From positions 1 to 60,117 of the forward strand of contig NZ_JAAEEB010000010.1 in NCBI RefSeq assembly GCF_013346935.1: a DNA stretch of 60,117 nucleotides, in the 5' to 3' direction. The notes under the pieces were generated by a model. The model worked only from the letters and a program-made list of their open reading frames with translations. It did no database searches and was not told the origin of the DNA. The stretch comes from Lactobacillus melliventris (GTDB taxonomy: Bacteria > Bacillota > Bacilli > Lactobacillales > Lactobacillaceae). Within the stretch, counting starts at the first letter, position 1. Every line of letters starts with the position of its first letter. Positions 45,614 through 54,302 of the stretch are shown here, piece after piece. Both the position numbers and the translations under genes were made by a program.

Positions 45614-46194
45614 AAGATACCTTCTGTTTCAAGTAACGCCTCAAAAAGGTACCCACTTGATTGCGATCCAGGATCAACATGGCCTTTTGATCTTTCGCCT
45701 AAATATGAAGCACGACCTTTTTTGGCAACTAAGTCTTTAGTTGCCTCTACAGCTGAAGCGATTTTTTCCTGTGTTAGCTTATTGGTTTTAACTTCTGGAA
45801 CTAATGCGGTCCACACATCAACCATGGTTTTATCACCAGGTTCAGCACCACCACGTTTTTTAATACCTGTCAATGCAGCAGCCAGTAAGTCTCCTATGTC
45901 TGAACTTGTGCTGCTTTTCTTCGCCATTTCCAAGAAAGCAGTTCCATAAAGTGGACCAGAGGCACCACCAACTGTAGAAATGAGAGTCATAGCGATTTGC
46001 TTAAAAGCATCTGTGATGGTTTTGGGCTCAGTACTTAATTTTTGACTAACCGCTGTCATACCCCGGCTCATATTAAAACCGTGGTCACCATCGCCAATCG
46101 CAGTATCCAGATCACTTAAAAATTGCTTATTCTGTTCAATTTTAGCAGAAAAATTATTCATCCATTCAATCACATTTTTAACTGTTAAGCCCAT
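45610..46194 (-). CDS. dhaL: Dihydroxyacetone kinase, ADP-binding subunit DhaL
   Basis: A 194-residue DhaL. The Mg/ADP-binding region DTAIGDGDHGFNMSRGM carries the conserved Asp residues, and GGASGPLYGTAFLEMA and PGDKTMVDVW are typical. I start at MGLTVKN (46194), with AAAGGAG just upstream, rather than at the in-frame GTG-like extension. It overlaps dhaM and nearly abuts dhaK, so the subunits are translated together. Confidence 0.95.
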   Translation of the reverse strand: MGLTVKNVIEWMNNFSAKIEQNKQFLSDLDTAIGDGDHGFNMSRGMTAVSQKLSTEPKTITDAFKQIAMTLISTVGGASGPLYGTAFLEMAKKSSTSSDIGDLLAAALTGIKKRGGAEPGDKTMVDVWTALVPEVKTNKLTQEKIASAVEATKDLVAKKGRASYLGERSKGHVDPGSQSSGYLFEALLETEGIL

Positions 46195-46208
46195 ATTAAC
46201 TTCTCCTT

Positions 46209-47204
46209 TTACCAAGCGATTGTTTCTACTGGCTGATTGAGATAATCAAGCCACTTGTCATCAGCTAATTCAAATATTGTGAGTGAAATACCTGCCATAT
46301 CAAGCGAAGTCATGTAATTACCCACTTTCATGAAAGCTGGCTTGACATTGAACTCTGCTAGTTTGTTAAGTAAATCATTACTAAAAATGTACTGTTCCAT
46401 TAGAGGTGTAGCGCCCATACCATTTACCAACACAGCATATTTCTTATTTTGGTCTAAATGCATTTCATCATTTAATTTGCCCACTAATTCCGTTACTAAA
46501 TCTTTAGCAGGTTTAATCTGTTCACGCCGGTATCCAGGCTCTGAGTGAATACCAACACCGTATTCGATTTCATTATCTTTGAGAACAAAACCGGGTTTAC
46601 CTGTTTCAGGATTGGTAGCAGCAGACAAAGCAACCGCGATTGTTTTAATATTAGGCAATACCTTTTTGGCTGTCGCATCAATCTCGTCTAGACTGGCACC
46701 ATTTTGAGCCATTGCTCCTAAAATCTTGTGCATGAACAAAGTTCCGGCTACTCCTCGTCTTCCTTGGGTAAATGTACTATTTTCGACGGCAATATCATCA
46801 TCTACCACAATTGACTTGACCTTAATGTCGTCCATATCAGCCATATCTTTAGCCATATCAAAATTCATCACATCGCCTGAATAATTTTTAATTACTAAAA
46901 AAACGCCCTGACCTTGATTAACCGCCTTAATAGCCTCATATATTTGATCTGGTGTTGGGGAAGTAAAAACTTGTCCGCAAACAGCTGCACTAAGCATTCC
47001 TTTGCCCACAAAACCAGCATGAGTAGGTTCATGACCTGAACCTCCGCCACTTACAATACCGACTTTGCCAGTCATAGAATCTTTATCTGCTCTCATAACA
47101 GCTTCAGTATCCTTAACTCTGGCAATATATTGGGGATATGATCTGACCATTCCTTCAACCATTTCTGGTACAACATTTGCTGGATCATTAATAATCTTTT
47201 TCAT
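46209..47204 (-). CDS. dhaK: Dihydroxyacetone kinase, substrate-binding subunit DhaK
   Basis: A 331-residue DhaK that binds dihydroxyacetone covalently through a His, here in GVGIHSEPGYRRE near residue 218. Other signatures are GIVSGGGSGHEPTHAGFVG near residue 50, LVIKNYSGDVMNFDMA and VVDDDIAV. It phosphorylates dihydroxyacetone to DHAP with PTS phosphate. It is the first gene of dhaKLM, with AAGGAGC before the ATG and a cre-like site at the promoter. Confidence 0.96.
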   Translation of the reverse strand: MKKIINDPANVVPEMVEGMVRSYPQYIARVKDTEAVMRADKDSMTGKVGIVSGGGSGHEPTHAGFVGKGMLSAAVCGQVFTSPTPDQIYEAIKAVNQGQGVFLVIKNYSGDVMNFDMAKDMADMDDIKVKSIVVDDDIAVENSTFTQGRRGVAGTLFMHKILGAMAQNGASLDEIDATAKKVLPNIKTIAVALSAATNPETGKPGFVLKDNEIEYGVGIHSEPGYRREQIKPAKDLVTELVGKLNDEMHLDQNKKYAVLVNGMGATPLMEQYIFSNDLLNKLAEFNVKPAFMKVGNYMTSLDMAGISLTIFELADDKWLDYLNQPVETIAW

Positions 47205-47228
47205 GAAACTTGCTCCTTAAGTAAAAAA

Positions 47229-47253
47229 ATGTAACGCTTACATAATTATTATA
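47229..47253 (-). promoter_or_regulatory. Promoter of dhaKLM with a cre-like inverted repeat
   Basis: TATAAT on the minus strand (47248-47253) is followed at the start site by ATGTAACGCTTACAT (plus strand, 47229-47243), arms ATGTAA/TTACAT around CGC. It resembles a cre site one base shorter than the consensus, and overlaps the transcription start, as expected for CcpA repression. The -35 is weak. Confidence 0.6.
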
Positions 47254-47305
47254 TCAAGTAAGATAGCCATAAACCATTCTGGCTTTAATAAATTTAATTT
47301 CTTTG

Positions 47306-47348
47306 TCAAAAAAACTGTAGCCACATCATTTAAAATTTGGACTACAGC
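47306..47348 (-). terminator. Terminator of the nitroreductase gene
   Basis: On the minus strand GCTGTAGTCC pairs with GGCTACAG across a 17-base AT-rich loop, followed by seven T. Confidence 0.75.
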
Positions 47349-47373
47349 TTTAATATTAAGTCTTTTAAAGCAG

Positions 47374-47856
47374 TTATTTTCTAATAACTTTATATCTATT
47401 CGATCTGTCATCATCTGGCTGCTCTGCAGCATGGCCACAGGCCACAATGACACTAGTTTCAAAATCTTCTGGAACTTCCAACTTCTGTTCTAAGTCTTCA
47501 GCAGAATTGAGGACACTTGCTGCGTTCATTAGATAAACCGAACCTAGGTTAAGTGCTGCTGCCTCTACCATCAAATTTTCTGCAGCAACTGAAGCATCTC
47601 TTTCACCAAATTCATTCCCTTTTTTGACATTAATAATAAAGAGTAGAGGGGCATTATAACAAGCATTGCTTGTTACCTGTTCAATTTCAGATAGCAAATT
47701 CTCGTCTTCAACCACTGTCATCTGCATCACATCAGCTTGGTGCATACCACAAGGCGAAGCTTGAAATGCTGCTATCAATGCTTTTACGTCGTCTTCAGAG
47801 ACTTTTTCAGCCGTATATTTCCTAATAGCTACTCTTTTTAAAACTGCATCAGTCAT
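47374..47856 (-). CDS. Nitroreductase family protein
   Basis: A 160-residue FMN-dependent oxidoreductase of the small nitroreductase type. The N-terminal RVAIRKYTAEKVSEDDV has the Arg residues that bind FMN phosphate. CGMHQADVMQMTVV and AAENLMVEAAALNLGSVYL are typical of the family, and the C-terminal YKVIRK follows. I start at MTDAVLKR (47856), which has AGAGGTAC upstream; the in-frame extension is rejected. The physiological substrate is unknown. It lies 53 bp downstream of the SLAP gene and might be co-transcribed with it. Confidence 0.87.
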   Translation of the reverse strand: MTDAVLKRVAIRKYTAEKVSEDDVKALIAAFQASPCGMHQADVMQMTVVEDENLLSEIEQVTSNACYNAPLLFIINVKKGNEFGERDASVAAENLMVEAAALNLGSVYLMNAASVLNSAEDLEQKLEVPEDFETSVIVACGHAAEQPDDDRSNRYKVIRK

Positions 47857-47908
47857 TTTAGTACCTCTTTCTGTAAATTCTTTAACTACCATCATTGTAA
47901 AGCAATTT

Positions 47909-48553
47909 TTAATTAGTTTTATGAACTAAATCAGACCATTTTAGAAATTGGGTATTAGAAATTCCCGCAAATTTTTGGCCATTGATTTTCCTCACATAAT
48001 AGACCGGAATTTTTACTCCTTTTTTAACAAACGGATATTTATTTCCTATTACCACTAGTCTACCCTTTTTGTCGTAAACTTTGGCATTTGTCTTAACCTT
48101 GTAAACTTTAATTTTAAGAATTTTAACATTTCCCGGTTTAATATATTGTTTTTTCTTACTTTTAGTACTTAGCTGTAAAAAGCTGTGTCCTTTAGCAGTA
48201 TTAAGGCCGGAAACATATACAATTGTTCCTTTTTTTAGTTTTTTATTTTTTATCTTTTTGCCTTTATTATCATAAATATATGCCGGCTTTTTTAATATGA
48301 CACTTTTTTGCAAATACTTTAAAACTTTATTTAAATTATTAGTATTTTTGGAGGAATTGCCAGCAGCAGATGTTTCGTTTGGGCTAGTTTGTTCCTTATT
48401 GCTATCACTTTGAGTCGCAGTATTTGTTTCTTTAGCTGTAGCAGGATTCTGTCCTTGAATTGACGAACTTGCAGCTGCAACTGGGTTACTAACGGATAGC
48501 CCCAATACTAAAGCAGCAATTCCAGTTAAACTTAGCAATAATTTTTTCTTCAT
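47909..48553 (-). CDS. Secreted SLAP-domain cell-wall protein
   Basis: A 214-residue exported protein. A signal peptide is clear: MKKKLLLSLTGIAALVLGL and cleavage after NPVAAA (about residue 27). A Ser/Thr/Asn-rich linker (about 28-75) follows, then two C-terminal SLAP repeats, the first with KPAYIYDNKGKKIKNKKLKKG and the second with AKVYDKKGRLVVIGN. SLAP domains bind secondary wall polymers in Lactobacillus. The mature protein is strongly basic. No LPXTG anchor or enzymatic domain is seen. Confidence 0.88.
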   Translation of the reverse strand: MKKKLLLSLTGIAALVLGLSVSNPVAAASSSIQGQNPATAKETNTATQSDSNKEQTSPNETSAAGNSSKNTNNLNKVLKYLQKSVILKKPAYIYDNKGKKIKNKKLKKGTIVYVSGLNTAKGHSFLQLSTKSKKKQYIKPGNVKILKIKVYKVKTNAKVYDKKGRLVVIGNKYPFVKKGVKIPVYYVRKINGQKFAGISNTQFLKWSDLVHKTN

Positions 48554-48761
48554 GTTAATACCTCTTTGCTAAAACTTTATTTATATACATTCTACTACTT
48601 TGAATAAATAATTTCTTTGGCAAAATCTAAGATAAGTAATTTAGTTATAACGTTTGCACACTAAGTTATTTTTACAACTTATATTATGAGGTATCTTAAC
48701 ATGTTTTGCTTTATACTAATAAATAGTGAAAATAAACAAAAAACTGGTAAAGGAAGACTTT

Positions 48762-49622
48762 ATGAATAATCCTCTAAAAGAACCGATCGAAATATTGGTT
48801 ACTATTGACCAAAACTATATCAAACCACTTGAAGTGATGATGTATTCCCTCAGACTTAACAATATGACTGAGGAATTCCATGTCTGGTTAATTTATGATA
48901 ATATTGATCAACATGCTCTAAATAAACTTAAAAAGTTTGGTACAAAAATCAGAATTAAAGTATCGACTCTAACTATGAACAAAAAAATCAAATTTCCAAA
49001 TTCGTTGCTAAACCTGCATGATTACCCCAAGGAAATGTACTTTAGGCTACTTTCAAGCAAAATTTTACCTGCAAACTTACATAGAATTATTTACCTCGAC
49101 CCGGACATATTAGTTATAAACTCAGTAGTGCCATTATGGCAATTAGATCTTGAAGGTAAAATGTTTGCTGCTTCGGTTCATGAGGGTTTAACAGACATTA
49201 TGAGTTCAATCAATAATATCAGACTTGGGACTTCAACTGGATACTTCAACTCAGGAATAATGTTAATGGATTTGGACCAAATGAGAAAAAAGATCAAAAT
49301 TGAAGATATTACTCAGGCAATTGAACAACATCATGACACTTTGATTTTGCCTGATCAGGATATTCTAAACTACTTATATGGCGAGGATATACTCAAAATT
49401 CCTGAAACACGGTGGAACTATGATGCAAGAGCTTTTTCAGTTTACTTGACTAGAAGCACTGGTGAAATTAACACAGAATGGGTCATGAAAAACACTTCAA
49501 TTTTGCATTTTTGCGGTAAACCCAAGCCTTGGCAAAAAGAAAAGCATTCTCGCTTCAAACCTCTTTATTTGAACTATCTGCAAATGGTCAACCGCTTGTT
49601 AGACCAACAAAAATTAAGTTAA
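48762..49622 (+). CDS. Glycosyltransferase family 8 protein
   Basis: A 286-residue GT-A fold transferase of family 8 (general stress/LPS-galactosyl type). EILVTIDQNYIKPLEVMMYS starts the nucleotide-binding fold, RIIYLDPDILVIN has the metal-binding DxD as DPD, YFNSGIMLMDL and LPDQDILNYLYG follow, and ILHFCGKPKPWQ is the C-terminal His/Gly signature. I start at ATG 48762, with AAAGGAAG upstream, rather than the GTG 36 bases earlier. It probably adds hexose to a wall polymer or glycolipid; acceptor unknown. Confidence 0.88.
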   Translation: MNNPLKEPIEILVTIDQNYIKPLEVMMYSLRLNNMTEEFHVWLIYDNIDQHALNKLKKFGTKIRIKVSTLTMNKKIKFPNSLLNLHDYPKEMYFRLLSSKILPANLHRIIYLDPDILVINSVVPLWQLDLEGKMFAASVHEGLTDIMSSINNIRLGTSTGYFNSGIMLMDLDQMRKKIKIEDITQAIEQHHDTLILPDQDILNYLYGEDILKIPETRWNYDARAFSVYLTRSTGEINTEWVMKNTSILHFCGKPKPWQKEKHSRFKPLYLNYLQMVNRLLDQQKLS

Positions 49623-49782
49623 CATTTAGCTTTTTACTATTGAAGGTAGCATTATCTGTGCTAAAATAATAAAAGTTGCCGGATATCAAGCGACACAATG
49701 CTTTAGGTGGATTAGTATAGAAAAATACGAACTATTTAACAGCATTGAATAAGTATAAATTTTTATAGAAAAGAGAAGAATT

Positions 49783-50064
49783 ATGGCTTCAATTAACAAA
49801 TCTGAACTCACTAAAGAGGTTGCAGCAAGAGCAGAACTTAAGCAAAACGTGGCAGAAAAAGTCATCGATGCTTTAATCGGATCAATCAAGGATAACTTGG
49901 CTAAAGGTGAAAAAGTACAAATTATAGGTTTTGGTTCTTTTGAAGTACGTAATCGTGCAGCTAGAAAAGGTAGAAACCCACAAACTGGCGAAACTTTAAC
50001 TATTCCTGCAACTAAGGTTCCTGCGTTTAAACCTGGTAAAGCTTTGAAAGATGCAGTTAAATAG
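49783..50064 (+). CDS. hup: HU-type nucleoid protein
   Basis: A 93-residue histone-like DNA-bending protein. [19 protein letters not shown] is the dimerisation helix, [26 protein letters not shown] is the family signature leading into the DNA-binding arm, and [15 protein letters not shown] ends it. Full length and intact. AGAGAAG precedes the ATG. Monocistronic, with a strong terminator. Confidence 0.97.
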   Translation: MASINKSELTKEVAARAELKQNVAEKVIDALIGSIKDNLAKGEKVQIIGFGSFEVRNRAARKGRNPQTGETLTIPATKVPAFKPGKALKDAVK

Positions 50065-50081
50065 CTCTATATTTAAATACG

Positions 50082-50116
50082 AAAAAAACAACGAGTTTAC
50101 CTCGTTGTTTTTATTT
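50082..50116. terminator. Bidirectional terminator between hup and metI
   Basis: AAAAACAACGAG and CTCGTTGTTTTT form a perfect 12-bp hairpin with a TTTAC loop and U runs on both strands, serving both convergent genes. Confidence 0.9.
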
Positions 50117-50126
50117 TTTATATTTT

Positions 50127-50828
50127 TTAGCGACTTTGATGATTTAACTTCTTAGCGAAAAAGTCACCGATCACTTGAATGATAAATATCAAAATGATGA
50201 CTAGTACCGTTGCTACAAGTGTTACATCATTGTTAAAGCGATTGTATCCATATGAAATTGCTGTATTACCCAAGCCACCTGCACCAATAGCTCCTGCCAT
50301 TGCAGTCAAACCAATTAAACTAATAATTGTAACGGTAGAAACACGAGCAAGTTCTGATCTCGCTTCATTTAAATAAACACTAAAAATAATATCCCAAATC
50401 GTTGCACCCAAGCTCTGTGCTGCCTCAATTTTACCGTGATCAACGCTTTCTAAAGCCACTTGAACTTGACGGGCATAAAAAGGAAAAACGCCCAATGTTA
50501 ATGGAACCAGAGCCGCTTTTATACCAATCTGAGTCCCGACAATTTTTTGAGTAACTGGTGCTATAAACGCTAGCAAGATAATAAACGGAATAGCACGAAA
50601 AATTGAAACTATTTTATCGCAAACATTGAACCAGAATTTATTAGGTCTTATTCCATCACTTTTGGTCAGAACCAAAATTACACCGAAAATTAAACCTAAA
50701 ATTCCCCCAAATATTCCGGACCAAAAAGTCATATATAATGTTTGAAAAATGCTGGTTCCCCAGCCAGTATCACCTAGCCAGCCCAGTTGCACAACATTGG
50801 GAAAAACTCTGCTAAACCAACTACTCAT
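50127..50828 (-). CDS. metI: Methionine ABC transporter permease
   Basis: A 233-residue membrane subunit with five or six helices. MetI features are [34 protein letters not shown] and the cytoplasmic EAA loop [22 protein letters not shown] that docks on MetN. The start overlaps the metN stop by 8 bp. Last gene of metQNI. Confidence 0.94.
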   Translation of the reverse strand: MSSWFSRVFPNVVQLGWLGDTGWGTSIFQTLYMTFWSGIFGGILGLIFGVILVLTKSDGIRPNKFWFNVCDKIVSIFRAIPFIILLAFIAPVTQKIVGTQIGIKAALVPLTLGVFPFYARQVQVALESVDHGKIEAAQSLGATIWDIIFSVYLNEARSELARVSTVTIISLIGLTAMAGAIGAGGLGNTAISYGYNRFNNDVTLVATVLVIILIFIIQVIGDFFAKKLNHQSR

Positions 50829-51885
50829 AAAGATCCCCCTTTTCGTTCAAACGAGTAACAGCGACTTTTTCTTTTTTCAAATAATCTACTGTTTCTTGCT
50901 GCTTTGTTTTATCACCTTTAACTTGAACAAGCAGAGTTCCAATTGGCTCATCATCAAGCAGTTCTACATTACCATAGAGCATACTAGCTTCAACCCCGAC
51001 CTTACGGTATAAATCAATAATGATAGTTTTAGTAACGTTAGCCATACTATAAACAAGTTGATAAATAGCTTCATTGTCGTTATCTAATTTATTAATCTTA
51101 AGAGACCTTAGAGTATTAATAACTTCCAAAGATCCACCAACAAAACTCTTAGTTAAATCTTTTTGCGGATGCAAGACTACTTCACGGAGATTGCCATTTT
51201 CGATCACCTGACCAGATTGCATTAGCGCTACTTTGTTACAGATTTTTTTGACTGCAGCCATTTCATGTGTGATCAGTACGATGGTTAGGTTAAGATCTTT
51301 TTGTAACTTCTTTAATAAAGTTAAAATTTGCAATGTATTTTGAGGATCAAGTGCACTCGTAGCTTCATCAGAAATCAATATATCTGGTTCGTTTGCTAAA
51401 GCCCTGGCAATAGCAACTCTTTGCTGCTGACCCCCAGAAAGTTGAGCTGGGTATGAATTTGCTTTATCTTTTAAATCCACCAGGTCCAACAATTTTAATG
51501 ACTTTTCTTTAATTTCTTTTTCTTTTAAGCCGGAATGTTTCAGGGCAAAAGACACGTTATCAACTACGCTAATTTCGTTTAATAGGTTGAAATTTTGAAA
51601 AATCATGCCGATCTTCCTGCGAGCTAGTTGTAAATCCTTATTAGCAATTACTTGCTTACCATCTTTGACAAAGTCAGTACCATTTACCTTAATATTGCCT
51701 GCAGTTGGTTTTTGTAAAAGGTTGACAGTTCTAACTAGTGTAGACTTACCTGCTCCGGAAAAGCCTACAATGCCATAGATATCACCCTTTTCAACTGTTA
51801 GGCTGACATTATGGACAGCCTGAACAATTTTGCCTTTTTTACTAGGGAAATCCACACTAACGTGTTCTAAATCAATAATACCCAT
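50821..51885 (-). CDS. metN: Methionine ABC transporter ATP-binding protein
   Basis: A 354-residue ATPase. Walker A is [12 protein letters not shown], the signature is [15 protein letters not shown], and Walker B is [14 protein letters not shown]-terminal NIL/ACT-like domain from about residue 265 (the MetN regulatory domain that senses intracellular methionine) is present. It lies 19 bp after metQ and overlaps metI. Confidence 0.95.
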   Translation of the reverse strand: MGIIDLEHVSVDFPSKKGKIVQAVHNVSLTVEKGDIYGIVGFSGAGKSTLVRTVNLLQKPTAGNIKVNGTDFVKDGKQVIANKDLQLARRKIGMIFQNFNLLNEISVVDNVSFALKHSGLKEKEIKEKSLKLLDLVDLKDKANSYPAQLSGGQQQRVAIARALANEPDILISDEATSALDPQNTLQILTLLKKLQKDLNLTIVLITHEMAAVKKICNKVALMQSGQVIENGNLREVVLHPQKDLTKSFVGGSLEVINTLRSLKINKLDNDNEAIYQLVYSMANVTKTIIIDLYRKVGVEASMLYGNVELLDDEPIGTLLVQVKGDKTKQQETVDYLKKEKVAVTRLNEKGDLYE

Positions 51886-51904
51886 TTACAATCTTCTCCG
51901 ATCA

Positions 51905-52753
51905 TTAAAACTTAACGTCCCAAGCAGGTTTAGTCATATCACCATAATATTTTTTGTCCAGACGCTTAGTTTCAGCTGTTTGATATGCTTTTACCACTGC
52001 CTGGTAATCCTTATTCTTTTCCTGACCTTTCTTTGCACAAATGATGTTTACCCATTGCAGAGAATCTTTGTTAACAGGCTCAACAAAAATTGTCTGTTTT
52101 TTACCTAGACCAGCAGGACCCGCAAAGTCATTATTAACAACGGCGGCATCAACTGAATTAATTACTCGACCACATTGATCGGCACTGACTTCTTTAACTT
52201 TAATATTCTTAGAAGTTTTAATTACATCAGCAGCAGAAACTAAAATCTTGCCTTTGCGTAACTTGATCAGACCAGCATTTTTAAGAACGAAAAGTGCGCG
52301 AGATTCATTACTTGCATCATTAGGCACAGCTATAGTTGCGCCCTTTGGAATATCACTCAATTTGTGGTACTTCTTAGAATATAGTCTAATAGGGTTAATT
52401 TCGGTTCTACCAATTGCAACTACACCACCGTGATTTGCTTTGTTCCACGCTTTCAAAAATGCATAGTGTTGAAATGAATTAAGGTCAATATCACCACTTT
52501 TAACTGCCTTATTCGGTTGATTATAATCAGTAAAGTTCTTTATCTTGATTGTGACTCCATATTTTTCTTTAGCCAATTTTGCAGCTTTGTTCCAAATAAC
52601 TTGTTTTGGCTTTGTTTCACTAACAATACCTACAGTAACAACGTGATTGCTCTTTTGGTCACCACTTTTTTTACCAAAACTAAACCAGCCGACAGCAATA
52701 ATTATAATTGCTGCAATCACTCCGATAATTATATTGCGACTCTTTTTTGTCAT
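51905..52753 (-). CDS. metQ: Methionine-binding protein of the ABC importer, apparently not a lipoprotein
   Basis: A NLPA/MetQ-family substrate-binding protein of 282 residues. VVTVGIVSETKPKQVIW, FQHYAFLKAWN, IAVPNDASNESRALFVL and AAVVNNDFAG are the family landmarks. GGGAGG precedes the ATG at 52753. Unusually, the N-terminus (NIIIGVIAAIIIIAVGWFSF then GKK) is hydrophobic but contains no lipobox Cys, so the protein is probably held by an uncleaved membrane anchor. The T-box leader supports a methionine role over other NLPA ligands. Confidence 0.9.
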   Translation of the reverse strand: MTKKSRNIIIGVIAAIIIIAVGWFSFGKKSGDQKSNHVVTVGIVSETKPKQVIWNKAAKLAKEKYGVTIKIKNFTDYNQPNKAVKSGDIDLNSFQHYAFLKAWNKANHGGVVAIGRTEINPIRLYSKKYHKLSDIPKGATIAVPNDASNESRALFVLKNAGLIKLRKGKILVSAADVIKTSKNIKVKEVSADQCGRVINSVDAAVVNNDFAGPAGLGKKQTIFVEPVNKDSLQWVNIICAKKGQEKNKDYQAVVKAYQTAETKRLDKKYYGDMTKPAWDVKF

Positions 52754-52779
52754 CTGAAAAACCTCCCAATTTTTCAATA

Positions 52780-53050
52780 AAAAAAGCACTCTTCCTCAAA
52801 TAAGGACGAGTGCTTCGTGTTACCACCTTTAATTTGTCTATTACTCACGTAATAAACCTCAACAGCTATCTAACAATAGCTTGCAATTATAACGGATGCA
52901 ATTCCGCCACTAGCTAAATATCACCAGCAGTCATCATTTCAAGCCCATGTTCACTAGGTCTTGTTAACTGACTCTCACCAAACGTCAGCTCTCTTTATTA
53001 ACAAAAACTTAGCTACTCTGCTTTTCAAGATGTATTAATTATTTAATTGT
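52780..53050 (-). ncRNA. T-box leader of metQNI
   Basis: The T-box variant AGGTGGTAACACGA is at 52815-52828 on the minus strand, followed by a terminator hairpin (AGCACTCGTCC/GAGGAAGAGTGCT, 52784-52816) with seven T. AGAGAG lies near 52990. An ATG triplet at 52931-52938 in GAAATGATGACT is a candidate Met specifier. No SAM-riboswitch elements were recognised. Confidence 0.87.
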
Positions 53051-53055
53051 TTATT

Positions 53056-53084
53056 AATTTAACATTGAAAAAATATTCTGTCAA
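53056..53084 (-). promoter_or_regulatory. Promoter of metQNI
   Basis: TTGACA (53079-53084) and TAAATT (53056-53061) on the minus strand are 17 bp apart, immediately before the T-box leader. Confidence 0.72.
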
Positions 53085-53097
53085 CCAAAAAAGTAAA

Positions 53098-53286
53098 TTA
53101 TTTTTTGGTCGATTGGTATGATTTTATTATTGCGAAAAAATATTGTCCAACAGCAAAAGTGACAATGGCCATGCCAATTACTTGCCACCAATAGTTATGA
53201 TTTAAGTTTTCTGCCAGAAAAAAGCTGCTAATTAAGATCATAATACAGATTATAAAAGTGATCGTTGAAGTAATAACTTGTTTCAT
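53098..53286 (-). CDS. Small two-helix membrane protein
   Basis: A 62-residue protein with two hydrophobic helices (about residues 5-25 and 33-53), a short loop NLNHNYWW and a basic tail. GGAGAAATAAC precedes the ATG, which follows the folA stop by one base, so it is translated together with dihydrofolate reductase. No family recognised. The good ribosome site and tight coupling make it a real gene. Confidence 0.72.
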   Translation of the reverse strand: MKQVITSTITFIICIMILISSFFLAENLNHNYWWQVIGMAIVTFAVGQYFFAIIKSYQSTKK

Positions 53287-53287
53287 G

Positions 53288-53797
53288 TTATTTCTCCTTT
53301 CTCATATATGTTAGAAATTTATAAGGATAAAGATTAACGTTGTCAGGCTGATGAAATTCTTTTTTGACTAAAATGAAGTCATCATAATTAATTTTCGTCA
53401 TTGTGACATCAGCTTTAAAAGTTGCTATTATTTCAGTTTTTTCTAAACAATCTACCTGATTTTTTAAAGCGTTAAAAACCGAATTACCACCTATCACACA
53501 GAGGTTTTGCTGTTTATGCTCCTTGATCCAGTCCTGTAATTCTTTGACAGATTTAATAATTGAAACCTGGTTATTATCACGATATTTATTTTTTAATGTT
53601 AAGCTGGTCGTCAAAACAACGTGTTTGCGCCCAGGTAAAAGATGAGGCAAGCTCACGAAAGTTTTGCGACCCATGATAATTGGATGTCCATAAGTAATTT
53701 TTTTAAAGTGGTGTAGATCTGCAGGCAATTTCCAAGGTAAATGTCCATCTATACCAATTTGGTGTTTTTGATCTTCTGCCCAAACAAAAGTAATCAT
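53288..53797 (-). CDS. folA: Dihydrofolate reductase
   Basis: A 169-residue NADPH-dependent DHFR making tetrahydrofolate. MITFVWAEDQKHQIGIDG starts the sheet, LPWKLPADLHHFKKIT contains the catalytic Asp, PIIMGRKTFVSLP binds NADPH, and CVIGGNSVFNAL is the second nucleotide loop. Normal length. No thyA is adjacent on this side, unlike in many lactobacilli. Confidence 0.95.
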   Translation of the reverse strand: MITFVWAEDQKHQIGIDGHLPWKLPADLHHFKKITYGHPIIMGRKTFVSLPHLLPGRKHVVLTTSLTLKNKYRDNNQVSIIKSVKELQDWIKEHKQQNLCVIGGNSVFNALKNQVDCLEKTEIIATFKADVTMTKINYDDFILVKKEFHQPDNVNLYPYKFLTYMRKEK

Positions 53798-53960
53798 TAA
53801 TTCGCCTCTCTCTTTATTATAGCGCTTTATTTAGCGGATTTCTTAGCATCTGCTTAGCTTTACCAATTATCTGGAATTAAATCTACGTATTTTTATGTGA
53901 TTTTTACCTATTTTGTTGCTATAGTAATTTAAGTATCTGAATAATTCTTTGGAGGGAAAC

Positions 53961-54269
53961 ATGGCTAAAACAAATCAACTAACTGAAGAAAAATATCATA
54001 AAATGAAAGAAACAGAAGCCGATCTTGTACGAGATTTACAAGCAGTTGTTAATGATCCCAAGCAAGAAAAAGTTTTAAGTGCTGCTATTTTTAAAAATCA
54101 CCAAAAATGGCTGCAGATCATCATGCCAAATTATTCTACTAAAATTCACTTGGGTATTGTTAATGCCTATGATAATGATACGCGCTATCAATATTATTAC
54201 GATGATAAGGCCGGTAAGGGTGCAACTAAAATCTTAAGTAAAATTGTGAAAGAACATTTGGAAAAATAA
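53961..54269 (+). CDS. Stand-alone TipAS-like domain protein
   Basis: A 102-residue acidic-to-neutral protein with no membrane segment. The C-terminal half (HQKWLQIIMPNYSTKIHLGI, then YDNDTRYQYYYDDKAGKGA) resembles the TipAS drug-recognition domain of TipA/Mta-type MerR regulators, here without any DNA-binding domain. GGAGGGAAAC precedes the ATG at 53961. In other bacteria such free domains occur as drug-binding proteins; function here is unknown. Monocistronic, with its own terminator. Confidence 0.68.
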   Translation: MAKTNQLTEEKYHKMKETEADLVRDLQAVVNDPKQEKVLSAAIFKNHQKWLQIIMPNYSTKIHLGIVNAYDNDTRYQYYYDDKAGKGATKILSKIVKEHLEK

Positions 54270-54302
54270 AAGAAGTCTTGTACACAAAAGACTTCTTTTT
54301 TG
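54266..54302. terminator. Bidirectional terminator
   Basis: AAAGAAGTCTT and AAGACTTCTTT form a hairpin around GTACACA with a T run on the plus strand. It lies between the TipAS gene and the convergent pnuC. Confidence 0.87.

Noticed and set aside
52780..53050. SAM (S-box) riboswitch upstream of metQNI
   Set aside because: The conserved T-box sequence and antiterminator/terminator pair are clear, and no S-box core motif was recognised.
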